This document shows, piece after piece, positions 14,844-24,027 of a stretch of 50,566 bases of DNA. Each line of letters opens with the position of its first letter. Positions within the stretch are counted from its first letter, which is position 1. The notes under the pieces are model-generated. The model made no database searches. It was not told where the DNA came from and worked only from the letters and a program-made list of their open reading frames with translations. Both the position numbers and the translations under genes were made by a program. Source of the stretch: Lentisphaeria bacterium (GTDB taxonomy: Bacteria > Verrucomicrobiota > Lentisphaeria > Victivallales > UBA1829); NCBI GenBank assembly GCA_003526375.1, contig DPDG01000060.1, forward strand, positions 416 to 50,981. The letters run 5' to 3'.

Positions 14844-17612
14844 ATGAAGTCTTGTTTTTGTCTTATTACGTCTGCCCTGCTGCTGTGTGCGGCGGAGTTG
14901 TATGCGCAGGAACCGCCGCCCTCGCAGGCGAAATGGATCTGGTATCCGGAAGTCGGCTTGAAGGATCAGCTCCGTTTTTTCCGCAGGGAGTTCCAGCTTC
15001 CGGAAAAGCCTGTCGGGGGAACCCTGAATTTTTCCGGAGATGATGTGTACACGATCTGGGTCAACGGGCGGAGGATTCATCGTTCCGTAAATTTCAAATG
15101 CCCTCCGTTTGAGGCGGAAAAATATTTGAAGGCGGGAACGAATGTCATTGCCGCAGAGGTGCTGAATGTGATCAGCGGCGCGGGGTTCCTCATGCGGGCG
15201 GAAGTGAAGCTTCCCGGAAAGACGGAGCCTGTGGTCTGGGTTACGGATCGCGACTGGAAATGCTCGAAAGAGAGTCCGGATGGCTGGAACCGGGCGGGCT
15301 TCGACGATTCAGGATGGAAGTCTCCGGCAGTCATACGCGGTGTGACGGAACAGCATACATGGCGGAAAATGATTGATCTCCGCCGTTTTCTGAGCCGTCG
15401 GGAGTATCGGGATTACCGGAACTATATTGCGGAATCGCAGGATCAGGTGAAGAAACTGCGCGCGGAAACGCTGGATCGTCTCTCGAAGGAACCTGCCGCC
15501 CCTCAGACAAAAGTCGTCCGCAGGAACGGTTTCCCGTGGTTTGAGAGCGGGACGTGGAGTTTTCCCGTATTTCTCTACAATTCGGTGATGCTGAATACCG
15601 GGTCCGGACCGGAGGGGCATCTGCCGCGTTTCCGCCGTTTTCATGACGCGGGATTCCGTCTCTTCGTCACGTCGGTCTCGCTGGAAAAACTGTGGAAGGA
15701 GAACGGGGAGCCGGATTTCGCATCCGTGGAGACCGGGTTCCTCAACCTGCTTTCCGCGGCGCCTGAAGCGCGGCTGCTTGTCATGATCGATCTGACTCCT
15801 CCTGAGTGGTATGTGAAAAAATATCCGGAGGAGCTGATCCGTTACGGGAGCGGCGCGGTCCCTGTTTTCTCCGGCGACCATCTGCGTGTGCCGATGAAGC
15901 GTCCCTCCATGGCGTCGGAACGCTGGATGGCTGACAGCGGCAAGGTGGTTGCGGAACTCGTGAAGAAACTTGAGAAGTCACCGGCAGGCAAACGGATCAT
16001 TGCCTATCAGCCTGCCTACGGGCTTTACTGGGAATGGCATTATTTCGGTATGCCCAAAGAGATGCCGGACACAGGAAAGGCAATGACGCTTGCTTTCCGC
16101 GATTATCTGAAAAGAAAATACGGAACCGATGAACAGCTCCGCCTTGCGTGGAAGCGGGAGAATGTATCTCTGAATACTGCGGAAGTCCCTGTCGCGGAAC
16201 GTCTTCAGCGTCCATTGGCGGCGTTGCGCGATCCTTTGGCGGAACGCCGCGTGCTGGATTATCTGGATTGTCATGCAGAGGTGGTCAACCGTTGCCAGAG
16301 TTTCTTCAATCTGACGGTCAAGCGGGCAGCGGCGTGGCGTGTTCCTGTCGGCAATTACAGCGGTTATTTCTTCGGCATGGCGTATCCCGCGGAGGGATGG
16401 CAGACGCGGACGCCGGAAATGTTCCGGTCGGATGCCGTGGACTTTCAGGCGGCGCCGTACTCTTACGGCTTCCGCGGAAGCGGAGCGTGCGGTCTGCCGC
16501 GCAATATCTTTGAAAGTTATGCGCTGAACGGCAAGTTTTCCATTCTGGAATCCGATGCAAGAACTCATCTGAGCGGAGACCCGAATGACGGGCACAGTTC
16601 CAGCCTGGCGGAATCGGTCGGACAGCTTACGCGGGATTTCTGCAATGCCGTAACGCGCGGTTCGGGGCTCTGGTATTATGATTTCAACGGCGGCTGGTAT
16701 GACCGCCCGGAATATCTTTCGCTGTTTTCCCGCCTGATGAAGATCGTGCAGTCGTGCCCCGATACCGCCCGCAGAAGCGAGGTCGCCTACGTCTGCGATT
16801 TCGACAGCGTGCCGTATCATACGAATTCCGTCAATCCGAATGAATTCACTTACCGGCTGATCAGTTTTACGGCGCAAGAGCTTTTCCACTCCGGCGCTCC
16901 GTTCGATACGATCCTCTGGCAGGACCTGAATTCCGCTGATTACAAGGTTTACGTGTTCGGCAACAGTTTTCATCCGACAAAAGAAAAACTGGCATATCTT
17001 GAGCAGTTGCGGAAGAAAGGCAAAGTCCTGATTTTCCTGTATGCCGCAGGCGCACTGGCGGATATGGGAGCGGATGGCGCGCGTGTCGGAGATTTTACCG
17101 GAATCAAGGCGAAGATGCATTTGTGCAAGGCGGAGCAGGCTGTTACGGTCAGCAATGCGGAACATCCTTATACGAAGGGATTGAACGGACGCAAATTTTC
17201 CTCAGGACTTCATGAGGGACCCGTCTTTACCGTTGATGACCCCGAAGCGGAAGTGCTCGGCGAAATCGAATTGAACGGACGGAAATATCCGGCTTTCGCC
17301 GTGAAAGACAGCGGAACTGCCCGTATGGTCTATTGTTCGATTCCTTTTATGAGCCGCGATCTTTTCCGGAATATTTTCCGCGCGTCCGGAGTCCACATCT
17401 ATTCCGGAAACCGCGATGACGTGCTGTTTGCCGGAAAAGGTCTGGTCGGCATCCATACGGGAAAGGGCGGGGAGAGAATACTCCGGCTGCCGTATCCCGC
17501 GGCGAAAATAACCCGGCTGCTTCCTGAACGGAAAGAGTTTCCGGCAGGCAGTGCGATTCGTTTTACCGCATCGCCGGCTTCCACTGTCTTGTTTGAAATC
17601 CATGAAAAATGA
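14844..17612 (+). CDS. Secreted GH42-like glycoside hydrolase with N-terminal carbohydrate-binding domain
   Basis: A 922-residue secreted protein (signal peptide MKSCFCLITSALLLCAAELYA). A beta-sandwich module resembling the N-terminal domain of alpha-L-rhamnosidases follows (residues about 25-140: ARWIWY-type start AKWIWYPEV, FSGDDVYTIWVNGRRIH, LKAGTNVIAAEVLN). A TIM barrel of the beta-galactosidase A4 (GH42) kind comes next. The likely acid/base is the Glu in GLYWEWHYFG (about 396) and the likely nucleophile the Glu in ILESDARTH (about 568). The C-terminal part resembles the GH42 trimerization and beta domains. The start at 14844 is chosen for GGGAAG upstream and an ideal signal peptide; an upstream TTG and an ATG are also in frame. 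The next gene starts 10 bp on. Confidence 0.8.
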   Translation: MKSCFCLITSALLLCAAELYAQEPPPSQAKWIWYPEVGLKDQLRFFRREFQLPEKPVGGTLNFSGDDVYTIWVNGRRIHRSVNFKCPPFEAEKYLKAGTNVIAAEVLNVISGAGFLMRAEVKLPGKTEPVVWVTDRDWKCSKESPDGWNRAGFDDSGWKSPAVIRGVTEQHTWRKMIDLRRFLSRREYRDYRNYIAESQDQVKKLRAETLDRLSKEPAAPQTKVVRRNGFPWFESGTWSFPVFLYNSVMLNTGSGPEGHLPRFRRFHDAGFRLFVTSVSLEKLWKENGEPDFASVETGFLNLLSAAPEARLLVMIDLTPPEWYVKKYPEELIRYGSGAVPVFSGDHLRVPMKRPSMASERWMADSGKVVAELVKKLEKSPAGKRIIAYQPAYGLYWEWHYFGMPKEMPDTGKAMTLAFRDYLKRKYGTDEQLRLAWKRENVSLNTAEVPVAERLQRPLAALRDPLAERRVLDYLDCHAEVVNRCQSFFNLTVKRAAAWRVPVGNYSGYFFGMAYPAEGWQTRTPEMFRSDAVDFQAAPYSYGFRGSGACGLPRNIFESYALNGKFSILESDARTHLSGDPNDGHSSSLAESVGQLTRDFCNAVTRGSGLWYYDFNGGWYDRPEYLSLFSRLMKIVQSCPDTARRSEVAYVCDFDSVPYHTNSVNPNEFTYRLISFTAQELFHSGAPFDTILWQDLNSADYKVYVFGNSFHPTKEKLAYLEQLRKKGKVLIFLYAAGALADMGADGARVGDFTGIKAKMHLCKAEQAVTVSNAEHPYTKGLNGRKFSSGLHEGPVFTVDDPEAEVLGEIELNGRKYPAFAVKDSGTARMVYCSIPFMSRDLFRNIFRASGVHIYSGNRDDVLFAGKGLVGIHTGKGGERILRLPYPAAKITRLLPERKEFPAGSAIRFTASPASTVLFEIHEK

Positions 17613-17622
17613 AAGGTTTCCG

Positions 17623-20600
17623 ATGAAAATTCTGTTCTCAACCTTTGTATTCTGCATGTTGGCTGTCGTTTGTGCCGGAAAGGAGGTGGTCTGGAAGACC
17701 GGCGGCGAACTGGAAAACTGGAAAGCGCTGTACCGGTTGAAATGCGTTCCGGCGAAGGAGGGGCTGCGCCTGACTTCCATCGGTAATGATTCTGCGATCC
17801 GGTGCGGTAATTTGCAGTTGGACCCGCAGAGACTGAATGTGGTGGAAATCACCTATCGGGCGTGGGGAATCCGTTCGCGCACCCACGGGCAGATTTATTA
17901 TGAAAATACTCTCGGAAGGTTTTCGGATGCGCGCCGCTGGAACCTGCCGTCGATGATTGGAAACGGTGAATGGCAGACGATGCGTGTGACAAGCGAATCG
18001 CTTACGGAACCCGCCAGTTGGTTCAAGGGCGGGACAGTCACGCAGTTGCGGATTGATATGCAGGATGAACCGGGCGGCGAGATCGAAATCGCGAAAATCA
18101 GATTTTTCCATGATCCGAATGTCCGTCCGGCAAAAAGCATGACGGAACAGTTGGACGGTCCCGTATGGCCGAGAGTGAAGCCGGAGTTTTATCCTCTGCC
18201 GGAGCCGCGTCTTTCGATTCCCTATTTCTGCGGAAGCATGATTGCGCATCCACGCGACAACGGGCGGAAAGCGGTCTATTATCTGCGCCGCAGATTTGAA
18301 CTCGCCGGAAAGCCGGAGTATGCGCTCCTGCAATGTGCCGCAGACGACAGCGCGACTTTTTACATCAACGGGCGGAAAGCCGCTTTCTCTCCGACATGGG
18401 AACGGACGGTCTCCGCCGATATTACGAAGCTTCTCAAGCCCGGAACCAATCTCATTGCCGTGGAATACCGGAATGACCGCGGGGCAGGGGGAGTGCTTGC
18501 AGACATTCAGATGCGTTTCCCGTCCGGGGAAATCATGAAGCTCGGAACGGATGCGGATTTCAAAGCCGCCGACCGGAAATTTTCGGGCTGGGCAGATGAG
18601 AATTTCGACGATTCGGCGTTTGTCCCGGTCACGGTTCAGTCTCCCCCGCCAGCCGCTCCGTGGACGAAGCAACTGGACTATCTGGATATTTCCACGCGTT
18701 TGCAACTGCTTGGCGTCACGTTTGACCGTGAGAAGTATTCCGCCGGCGATACCGTGACAATGACGGTGCGTTTGAAGGGAGAAGTCCCCGGACTGCCGAC
18801 GGCGGTCATGCTGTATCCGTCTACTGCCGCCGGACTGGAACTCCCCGCGCAGGAAATCCCGCTGACTGCGGAGAATGTGAAAACTGGTCCCGATAAGGAA
18901 TGGAGTTTCTCCGCGAAGTATCCTCTGCCTCAAAGCTTGAAATCGACACGCTTCTGCCTGCGGATAAAAACCGCATGGGAAATCGACCGCGCTCCTTCCG
19001 CCGGATTTGATTATGTCTCGAACCGAACAGCGTCTGGCGTAGAAAATATTACGACGGAGGTGAAGCAGACTCCGCAGGGACCGCGCTTCCATCTGAACGG
19101 GCAGATGGTTTTTCCCGCGATCGCATGTGTGCCGCGTAACAGCGGGCCGGACCCGATGCAGCTTGATTTCAGACTGCTGTTTCCCGTCGGAGACTGGTGG
19201 ACCGGCAGAGACCGTTATGATTTTACCGCTTTCGATCTTGCCGTGGAACAGGCATCGAAACATTATCCGGACGTGAAGTTCTTTGTTCAGGTAAGCACCC
19301 ATCCGCCGAAATCATGGGCGGATGAGAATCCCGGAGAAATGGCGCTCACGGAAGACGGACGCATTTCCAGGCACATCAACATCGGGGAGACGCCCCATTC
19401 ATTTTCCTCGAAAGTCGCGCTGGAGGATAAACGCAAGGCTGTTGCCGCCTGCATTCAATATCTGGAGCATTCCCCCTATGCGGGCAGGATTGCCGGCTAC
19501 CGGATCATCGGCGGGCATACCGCGGAATGGATCGGCTGGGGATATATGGACAAGTGGCTGTTCGATTATTCCGCTCCCGCTCAGAAGGCGTTTCTGGAAT
19601 ACGTCAGGCGGAATTATCCCGATACGGAAATCAGCCGGATTCCGACGGTTGCGGAGCGTCTTGCGCGTCCGGAGGGCACTTACAGCCTGCTTGACCCGGA
19701 ACGGAACTGGGCGGTAATCGCTTACAACCGCTTCTATTCCGACTCCATCGCGGATATGCTGATCGATCTCTGCCGGACAGCGAAAAAAGCGTGCGAAGGC
19801 AGGAAAGTCGTCGGGAGCTATTACGGCTACACATTCAATACTTCCGGCTCTCCGTATTTTCAGGTGACGGGACACTATAGCCTGATGCGCGTGCTGAAAT
19901 CCGGCGCGGTGGATTTTCTGATGTCGCCCCAGTCCTACGGCATCCGGCATCTGGGCGGAACAATGGGGGAGATGAAACCCTTCAAGACGATTGCGGATCA
20001 CGGAGTAATCTCCATCATTGAAGACGATATGAGAACACATGCCCTGCCGCCCATGTGGACCAATAATTATGACCAGACGCTGAACGCGGCGCAGTCGCTG
20101 GGCGTGATGGGGAGGGATCTGGGAATCGCCCTGTGCCGTCTCCAGCCGCTGCTCCTCTACACTTTTTACGGGAAATACCACAGCGAATTCAGCTTCCCCG
20201 AAATGCGTCCCCTGATGCGCGATTTGCGCAAAACCGGTGATTTCCTGCTGAAAAAACAGACCGGGCGCAAAGCCGACATTGCCCTGGTGGTCAGTGAACA
20301 GTCCCTGAATTATCTGGCGTATGAGCGGAAGTATGTCCGGACCGGAGGCAGGAGGCAGAACTACAACCATACCGGCGCCGTCGGCAATTTCACCGAAGGC
20401 GCGCTGCGGCTTACCGGACCCCTGATCGCGGGGCAGATCGATCCCGTCAGCCGGAGCGGAGCCATATGCGATTACGTGCTTGCCGAGGATATCGCGAATC
20501 ATCTGGATGACTACAAGCTCTGGATTTTTACGGACTGTCTCAGCTATGACGATGCATTTCTTGCTGCGGTGAAACGGCTCCGCGCCCGGAAGAATACTCT

Positions 20601-21177
20601 GCTCTGGCTTTATGCGCCCGGTTATTATTACAACCATACCGGCGGTGTGGAAAACATGCGGGCTCTGACCGGGATCGATTTCAGGATGATTCCGTCCGCA
20701 CCCGCAGAAGTCCGTCTGCCCGACGGTGAATTTCTCGGAATCAGGGAGGATGTGTTGACTCCGGCGTTTTATGTCCCGCCTCAGCCGGGAGTCCGTTTGC
20801 TGGGGAATTACACAGGAACGGATTTTGCCGGATTCGCTGAAAAACGCGAGGGGCAGTCACGGACTCTTTTCTGCGGCGCCTACCGTTTTTCCGCCGCATT
20901 CTTCCGCCGCCTTGCCTCGGAGAGCGGCGCCCATATTTATATCGACTCCGGTGATCCCGTCGAAGCGAACGAAGGACTGTTTTCACTTCATGCCCGTTGG
21001 GAGGGACGTAAAACCGTCCGCCTGAAACGGAAAAGTGATGTCGTCGATGTTTTCAATCACAGGATGATTGCGGAAAATACGGATGAATTCAGTTTTGATG
21101 CGCCACTCCATTCATCATGGCTGTTTTACATCGGCACTGACGCGAAAGCTTTTCTGGATTCATTGAAACGGGAGTGA
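17623..21177 (+). CDS. Giant secreted GH42-like glycoside hydrolase
   Basis: A 1184-residue secreted protein (signal peptide MKILFSTFVFCMLAVVCAG). An N-terminal jelly-roll module (about residues 25-165) is followed by a rhamnosidase-N-type module (about 205-345: DDSATFYINGRKAAF, LLKPGTNLIAVEYRND) and an Ig-like segment. A GH42-like TIM barrel begins near residue 490, with a candidate acid/base in GGHTAEWIGWG (about 633) and a candidate nucleophile in SIIEDDMRTH (about 799). It shares the E-x-D-x-RTH motif and domain order with the gene before it, so the two are diverged paralogues acting on related glycans. Gene order and the 10-bp gap indicate an operon with the pseudopilin. Start chosen at 17623 for the signal peptide; an earlier in-frame Met would overlap the previous gene. 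Confidence 0.8.
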   Translation: MKILFSTFVFCMLAVVCAGKEVVWKTGGELENWKALYRLKCVPAKEGLRLTSIGNDSAIRCGNLQLDPQRLNVVEITYRAWGIRSRTHGQIYYENTLGRFSDARRWNLPSMIGNGEWQTMRVTSESLTEPASWFKGGTVTQLRIDMQDEPGGEIEIAKIRFFHDPNVRPAKSMTEQLDGPVWPRVKPEFYPLPEPRLSIPYFCGSMIAHPRDNGRKAVYYLRRRFELAGKPEYALLQCAADDSATFYINGRKAAFSPTWERTVSADITKLLKPGTNLIAVEYRNDRGAGGVLADIQMRFPSGEIMKLGTDADFKAADRKFSGWADENFDDSAFVPVTVQSPPPAAPWTKQLDYLDISTRLQLLGVTFDREKYSAGDTVTMTVRLKGEVPGLPTAVMLYPSTAAGLELPAQEIPLTAENVKTGPDKEWSFSAKYPLPQSLKSTRFCLRIKTAWEIDRAPSAGFDYVSNRTASGVENITTEVKQTPQGPRFHLNGQMVFPAIACVPRNSGPDPMQLDFRLLFPVGDWWTGRDRYDFTAFDLAVEQASKHYPDVKFFVQVSTHPPKSWADENPGEMALTEDGRISRHINIGETPHSFSSKVALEDKRKAVAACIQYLEHSPYAGRIAGYRIIGGHTAEWIGWGYMDKWLFDYSAPAQKAFLEYVRRNYPDTEISRIPTVAERLARPEGTYSLLDPERNWAVIAYNRFYSDSIADMLIDLCRTAKKACEGRKVVGSYYGYTFNTSGSPYFQVTGHYSLMRVLKSGAVDFLMSPQSYGIRHLGGTMGEMKPFKTIADHGVISIIEDDMRTHALPPMWTNNYDQTLNAAQSLGVMGRDLGIALCRLQPLLLYTFYGKYHSEFSFPEMRPLMRDLRKTGDFLLKKQTGRKADIALVVSEQSLNYLAYERKYVRTGGRRQNYNHTGAVGNFTEGALRLTGPLIAGQIDPVSRSGAICDYVLAEDIANHLDDYKLWIFTDCLSYDDAFLAAVKRLRARKNTLLWLYAPGYYYNHTGGVENMRALTGIDFRMIPSAPAEVRLPDGEFLGIREDVLTPAFYVPPQPGVRLLGNYTGTDFAGFAEKREGQSRTLFCGAYRFSAAFFRRLASESGAHIYIDSGDPVEANEGLFSLHARWEGRKTVRLKRKSDVVDVFNHRMIAENTDEFSFDAPLHSSWLFYIGTDAKAFLDSLKRE

Positions 21178-21226
21178 AAACAGCAAGGAGCTTCGACCCC
21201 GTTCTTTGGGCATCGGGGTTAAAATA

Positions 21227-21260
21227 AAAAAGGACGTTTTCTACTGAAAACGTCCTTTTT
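21227..21260. terminator. Bidirectional rho-independent terminator
   Basis: A perfect 15-bp stem (21227-21241 with 21246-21260) has a 4-nt loop TACT. It starts with an A run and ends with a T run, so it works in both directions. It separates the convergent GH42-like gene (ends 21177) and ilvC (ends 21279). Confidence 0.92.
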
Positions 21261-21278
21261 CTATATCAGTGAAACTGA

Positions 21279-22274
21279 TTATGCTTTGCGCTCGAACAGG
21301 GAACGGATCTTTCTGCCCGTGACTTCGGCAATGTGATCGCCGAGAGCTTTGCGCTTGCCGAGGAGTTCCGGGGAACCGTTGGCAATCTCTGCAAGGAAAG
21401 TCTTGGCGAATTCGCCGCTTTCGATTCTCTTGAGAGACTCTTTCATTTTTTCCTTCACATCGGGCGTGATGATCTTCGGGCCGTTGTAGTATTCACCGAA
21501 TTCGGCGGTGTTGGAGATGACCGCGTTCATCTTCTGAATGCCGCCTTCGTAGATCAGGTCAACGATGAGCTTGAGCTCGTGGATACACTCGAAGTATGCC
21601 ATTTCCGGAGGATATCCGGCTTCGACGAGAACCTCGAACCCGTATTTCATCAGATCGACGCATCCGCCGCAGAGGACGTTCTGCTCACCGAAAAGGTCTT
21701 CATAGGTTTCCTGCTCGAATGTGCATTCGAGAACGCCGGCGCGGGTGAAGCCCATTGCCTTTGCCATCGCGAGAGCGGTCTTGGCTGCATGTCCTGTCGC
21801 ATCCTGCTTGACTGCGATCAATCCGGGAACGCCGAAACCGGCGAGGAACGCTTTGCGCTCTTCCGTGGCGGGGCTCTTGGGAGCGACCATGATCACGTCA
21901 CAGCCTTCCGGGGGAAGAATCTGTTTGAAAACGACGTTGAAGCCGTGGGAGCAGGAGAGGGTCTTGCCCGGTGTCATGTGCTTCTTGATCTCGTTGTCAT
22001 AAGTGGACTTATGGAACTCGTCGGGAAGCAGAATGTGAATGATGTCGGCTTTTGCCGCCGCTTCGTCGGCGGACATGACCTGAAAACCGTCGGCAACGGC
22101 TCTGTCAAAGGACGGTCCTTTTCTGGAGCCGATGATTACATTGACGCCGGAATCTCTCATGCAGAGAGCCTGGGCGCTGCCCTGGCTGCCGTAGCCGATC
22201 ACGGCGACTGTTTTTCCGTTTAAGATAGATGCATCCGCATCTTTGTCATGAAGGATTTTCACTTCCTGAGCCAT
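21279..22274 (-). CDS. ilvC: Ketol-acid reductoisomerase
   Basis: A 331-residue cytoplasmic enzyme of branched-chain amino acid synthesis. It converts acetolactate or acetohydroxybutyrate, with NAD(P)H and Mg, to the dihydroxy acid. The Rossmann motif VIGYGSQGSAQA is at about residues 25-36. Metal ligands are seen in EQETYEDLFGEQNVL and ECIHELKLIVDLIYEGG, and the substrate Ser in ISNTAEFGEYYNGP. The length is that of the short class I. The usually invariant KGPGH-x-VR block reads KSPATEER, and GFGVPGLIAV follows as in class II. AAGGAG lies 6 nt before the ATG. No other ilv gene is nearby. A single-gene unit ending at the terminator 21227-21260. Confidence 0.93.
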   Translation of the reverse strand: MAQEVKILHDKDADASILNGKTVAVIGYGSQGSAQALCMRDSGVNVIIGSRKGPSFDRAVADGFQVMSADEAAAKADIIHILLPDEFHKSTYDNEIKKHMTPGKTLSCSHGFNVVFKQILPPEGCDVIMVAPKSPATEERKAFLAGFGVPGLIAVKQDATGHAAKTALAMAKAMGFTRAGVLECTFEQETYEDLFGEQNVLCGGCVDLMKYGFEVLVEAGYPPEMAYFECIHELKLIVDLIYEGGIQKMNAVISNTAEFGEYYNGPKIITPDVKEKMKESLKRIESGEFAKTFLAEIANGSPELLGKRKALGDHIAEVTGRKIRSLFERKA

Positions 22275-22510
22275 TTTTACTCCTTCGCGGGACTGCCCGC
22301 TATTTAGTTTATATAGAGAATTATGGAAAATTCTGTATCAAAACTATAATTTAACACTTCCCGTGAGTGATTTCAAATAGTTCCGGATGTTTTCACAGCT
22401 TTTTATCGCGGAAGTGCCGCCTCGGAAACAGGAATATCATATCCTTTTTGTGAGGCACGGTTGAAAACAGCATGATTCTCCTGTATCTTACACGAAAACG
22501 AAGGTGTGCC

Positions 22511-23392
22511 GTGAAAGCGTCCGTTTATTGTCCCGCGACAGAAAAAATACCGTTGCACGAAAGAGTTACTGCGCTTGAACAATTGCTCGGCGTCTGGTTG
22601 ACCGTGCATGATATTCGCGGTATCTGGTCCGCCCGTCAGCGGGATGCCTTGCTTCCCGGGCGCCGCTGGCACAGATGCCCTTTCTGCGAGGAGGGGCGTT
22701 TTACCGACAAAAACGCCGAAATCAACTGTTCCCGCGATTGTATGACCGAACCGCATCTGCGCGTGCGGAGCGATCCCCGCCCGTTCCTGAAATGCTGCTG
22801 GCGCGGGGTATGGGAACTGGTGGTGCCTGTATGTGAAAAAGGACAGCCGGTCCTGATCCTGTATGCCGGCCCTTTTCGCGAAAACGGCAGACGCGAGCCT
22901 GCCGATACCGGGGGCATGTCCGAATATCACCGCAGCTTTTACCGTCACCTGCCGCCTTTGAAAGAGGTTGAAAAGAAGCGGCTTTTGCCGGTGCTGGAGC
23001 TGATCGGCGGCGCGATTCAGGAGGAACTGCACAGAATCAGCGATCCGGAGCCTGCGTCAGATTCCCGTGCGGGAGCAATCCGGCGGTTCATCATTGAAAA
23101 TGCCCACCGTGCGGTTGCTCAGGAGGAACTTGCCTGCGCATTGCATCTTTCCCCCTCGCGTGCGGCGCATGTCGTGAAACAGGAACTGGGAATGTGTTTC
23201 AGCGAGGCGCTGATGAAAGAACGGATGAACCGCGCAGCCAATCTGCTGCGAACCCATCCCGCGATTCCGCTTCCGGAACTTGCCGCCAGTCTCGGATTTA
23301 CGGACAGCAGTTATTTCATCCGCTGTTTCTCCAAAGCTTACGGCATGGGGCCCCGCGCCTGGATTTCCCGCCGGAAGACGGCGGATGTGTAG
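22511..23392 (+). CDS. AraC-family regulator with PocR-like sensor domain
   Basis: The 293-residue product has an N-terminal PocR-like sensor with a conserved Cys pattern (CPFCEEG, INCSRDCM, FLKCCWRGVWELVVPV, then GQPVLILYAGPF). The C-terminal AraC DNA-binding domain is at about residues 195-290 (ELACALHLSPSRAAHVVKQE, ELAASLGFTDSSYFIRCFSK). The GTG at 22511 is chosen because AAGGTG precedes it. An ATG at 22472 is also in frame but has no Shine-Dalgarno sequence and would add an atypical 13 residues. It is divergent from ilvC, though its target is unknown. PocR domains sense small hydrocarbon derivatives in characterised members, which does not fix the ligand here. Confidence 0.85.
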   Translation: MKASVYCPATEKIPLHERVTALEQLLGVWLTVHDIRGIWSARQRDALLPGRRWHRCPFCEEGRFTDKNAEINCSRDCMTEPHLRVRSDPRPFLKCCWRGVWELVVPVCEKGQPVLILYAGPFRENGRREPADTGGMSEYHRSFYRHLPPLKEVEKKRLLPVLELIGGAIQEELHRISDPEPASDSRAGAIRRFIIENAHRAVAQEELACALHLSPSRAAHVVKQELGMCFSEALMKERMNRAANLLRTHPAIPLPELAASLGFTDSSYFIRCFSKAYGMGPRAWISRRKTADV

Positions 23393-23398
23393 GGTCCG

Positions 23399-23713
23399 TC
23401 AGCAGTTTGCCGCCCGGATGCGGTGCCGCGGGGGAGTCCGGCAGACGCCGGAATTCTTCTTTTGAGCCTGTCTGGAGAATTGTCCTGCTGTCTTTGGGGG
23501 GATCTGTGTGGAAATTTCCGGCAGAATGACTTCCTTTTTATGAGGTTCCAACGGCAAACGTTCAACCTGACTTTCCGCGGCGCGGAGAATAGGGCAGAGC
23601 ACCAGCAGAGTGAAAGTATTCTTCACGATGAGAAAAGCTCCGATGATTTGCTCATTAGCAATCCCAAAGTTCAAAATAAGATGCAATACCCCATCCCTGA
23701 AAAGGTTTGTCAA
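23399..23713 (-). pseudogene. Possible pseudopilin leader relic
   Basis: The minus-strand frame reads FLIVKNTFTLLVLCPILR and continues into a Pro-, Gln- and Lys-rich stretch without a hydrophobic helix. At nucleotide level TTTCACTCTG followed by GCTC resembles the leader segment TTTCACCCTGATCGAGCTC of the gene at 13648. The match is short and could be chance. Confidence 0.25.
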
Positions 23714-23943
23714 GGGCTTGTTTGCAGAAATGTCTTTTTTTCTTTCAAATGAGAAGGCTTTTGCTGATTAAAAATGCTTTCTGTAATGCCCCCGTTTGCC
23801 AAGGGTGGCATTGCAATACAGATATCGGTGGAAAAAAGGATTGCCCTTTTGGTGATTCCCAACTGTTTATCCACATCTCCTGATCGACTTGCAATCTCTT
23901 ATCAGGTGTATTTTTTGGTATTGAATTTCAGTAGAAATATATA

Positions 23944-23971
23944 TTGCTTTTTATCTTTGAATGAGTATAAT
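23944..23971 (+). promoter_or_regulatory. Predicted promoter of the GH20-like gene
   Basis: TTGCTT at 23944-23949 and TATAAT at 23966-23971 are 16 bp apart, 57 bp before the ATG at 24028. Confidence 0.5.
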
Positions 23972-24027
23972 AAACATTGATAACCGATATAATTTTGAAA
24001 TATTGAATCGGATGATAGGATATTTTT

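Larger units (their letters stand above)
23393..24027. other. 635-bp region with a possible pseudopilin relic
   Basis: The GC-rich first half encodes, on the minus strand (23399-23713), a stretch reading VKNTFTLLVLC that resembles a decayed FTLIELL leader. The AT-rich second half leads to the promoter at 23944-23971. Short frames on both strands lack ribosome-binding sites and have no recognisable product. Confidence 0.35.

Noticed and set aside
17638..20637. Minus-strand frames of 554 and 412 codons
   Set aside because: Antisense to the giant GH42-like gene, which has a signal peptide and catalytic motifs.
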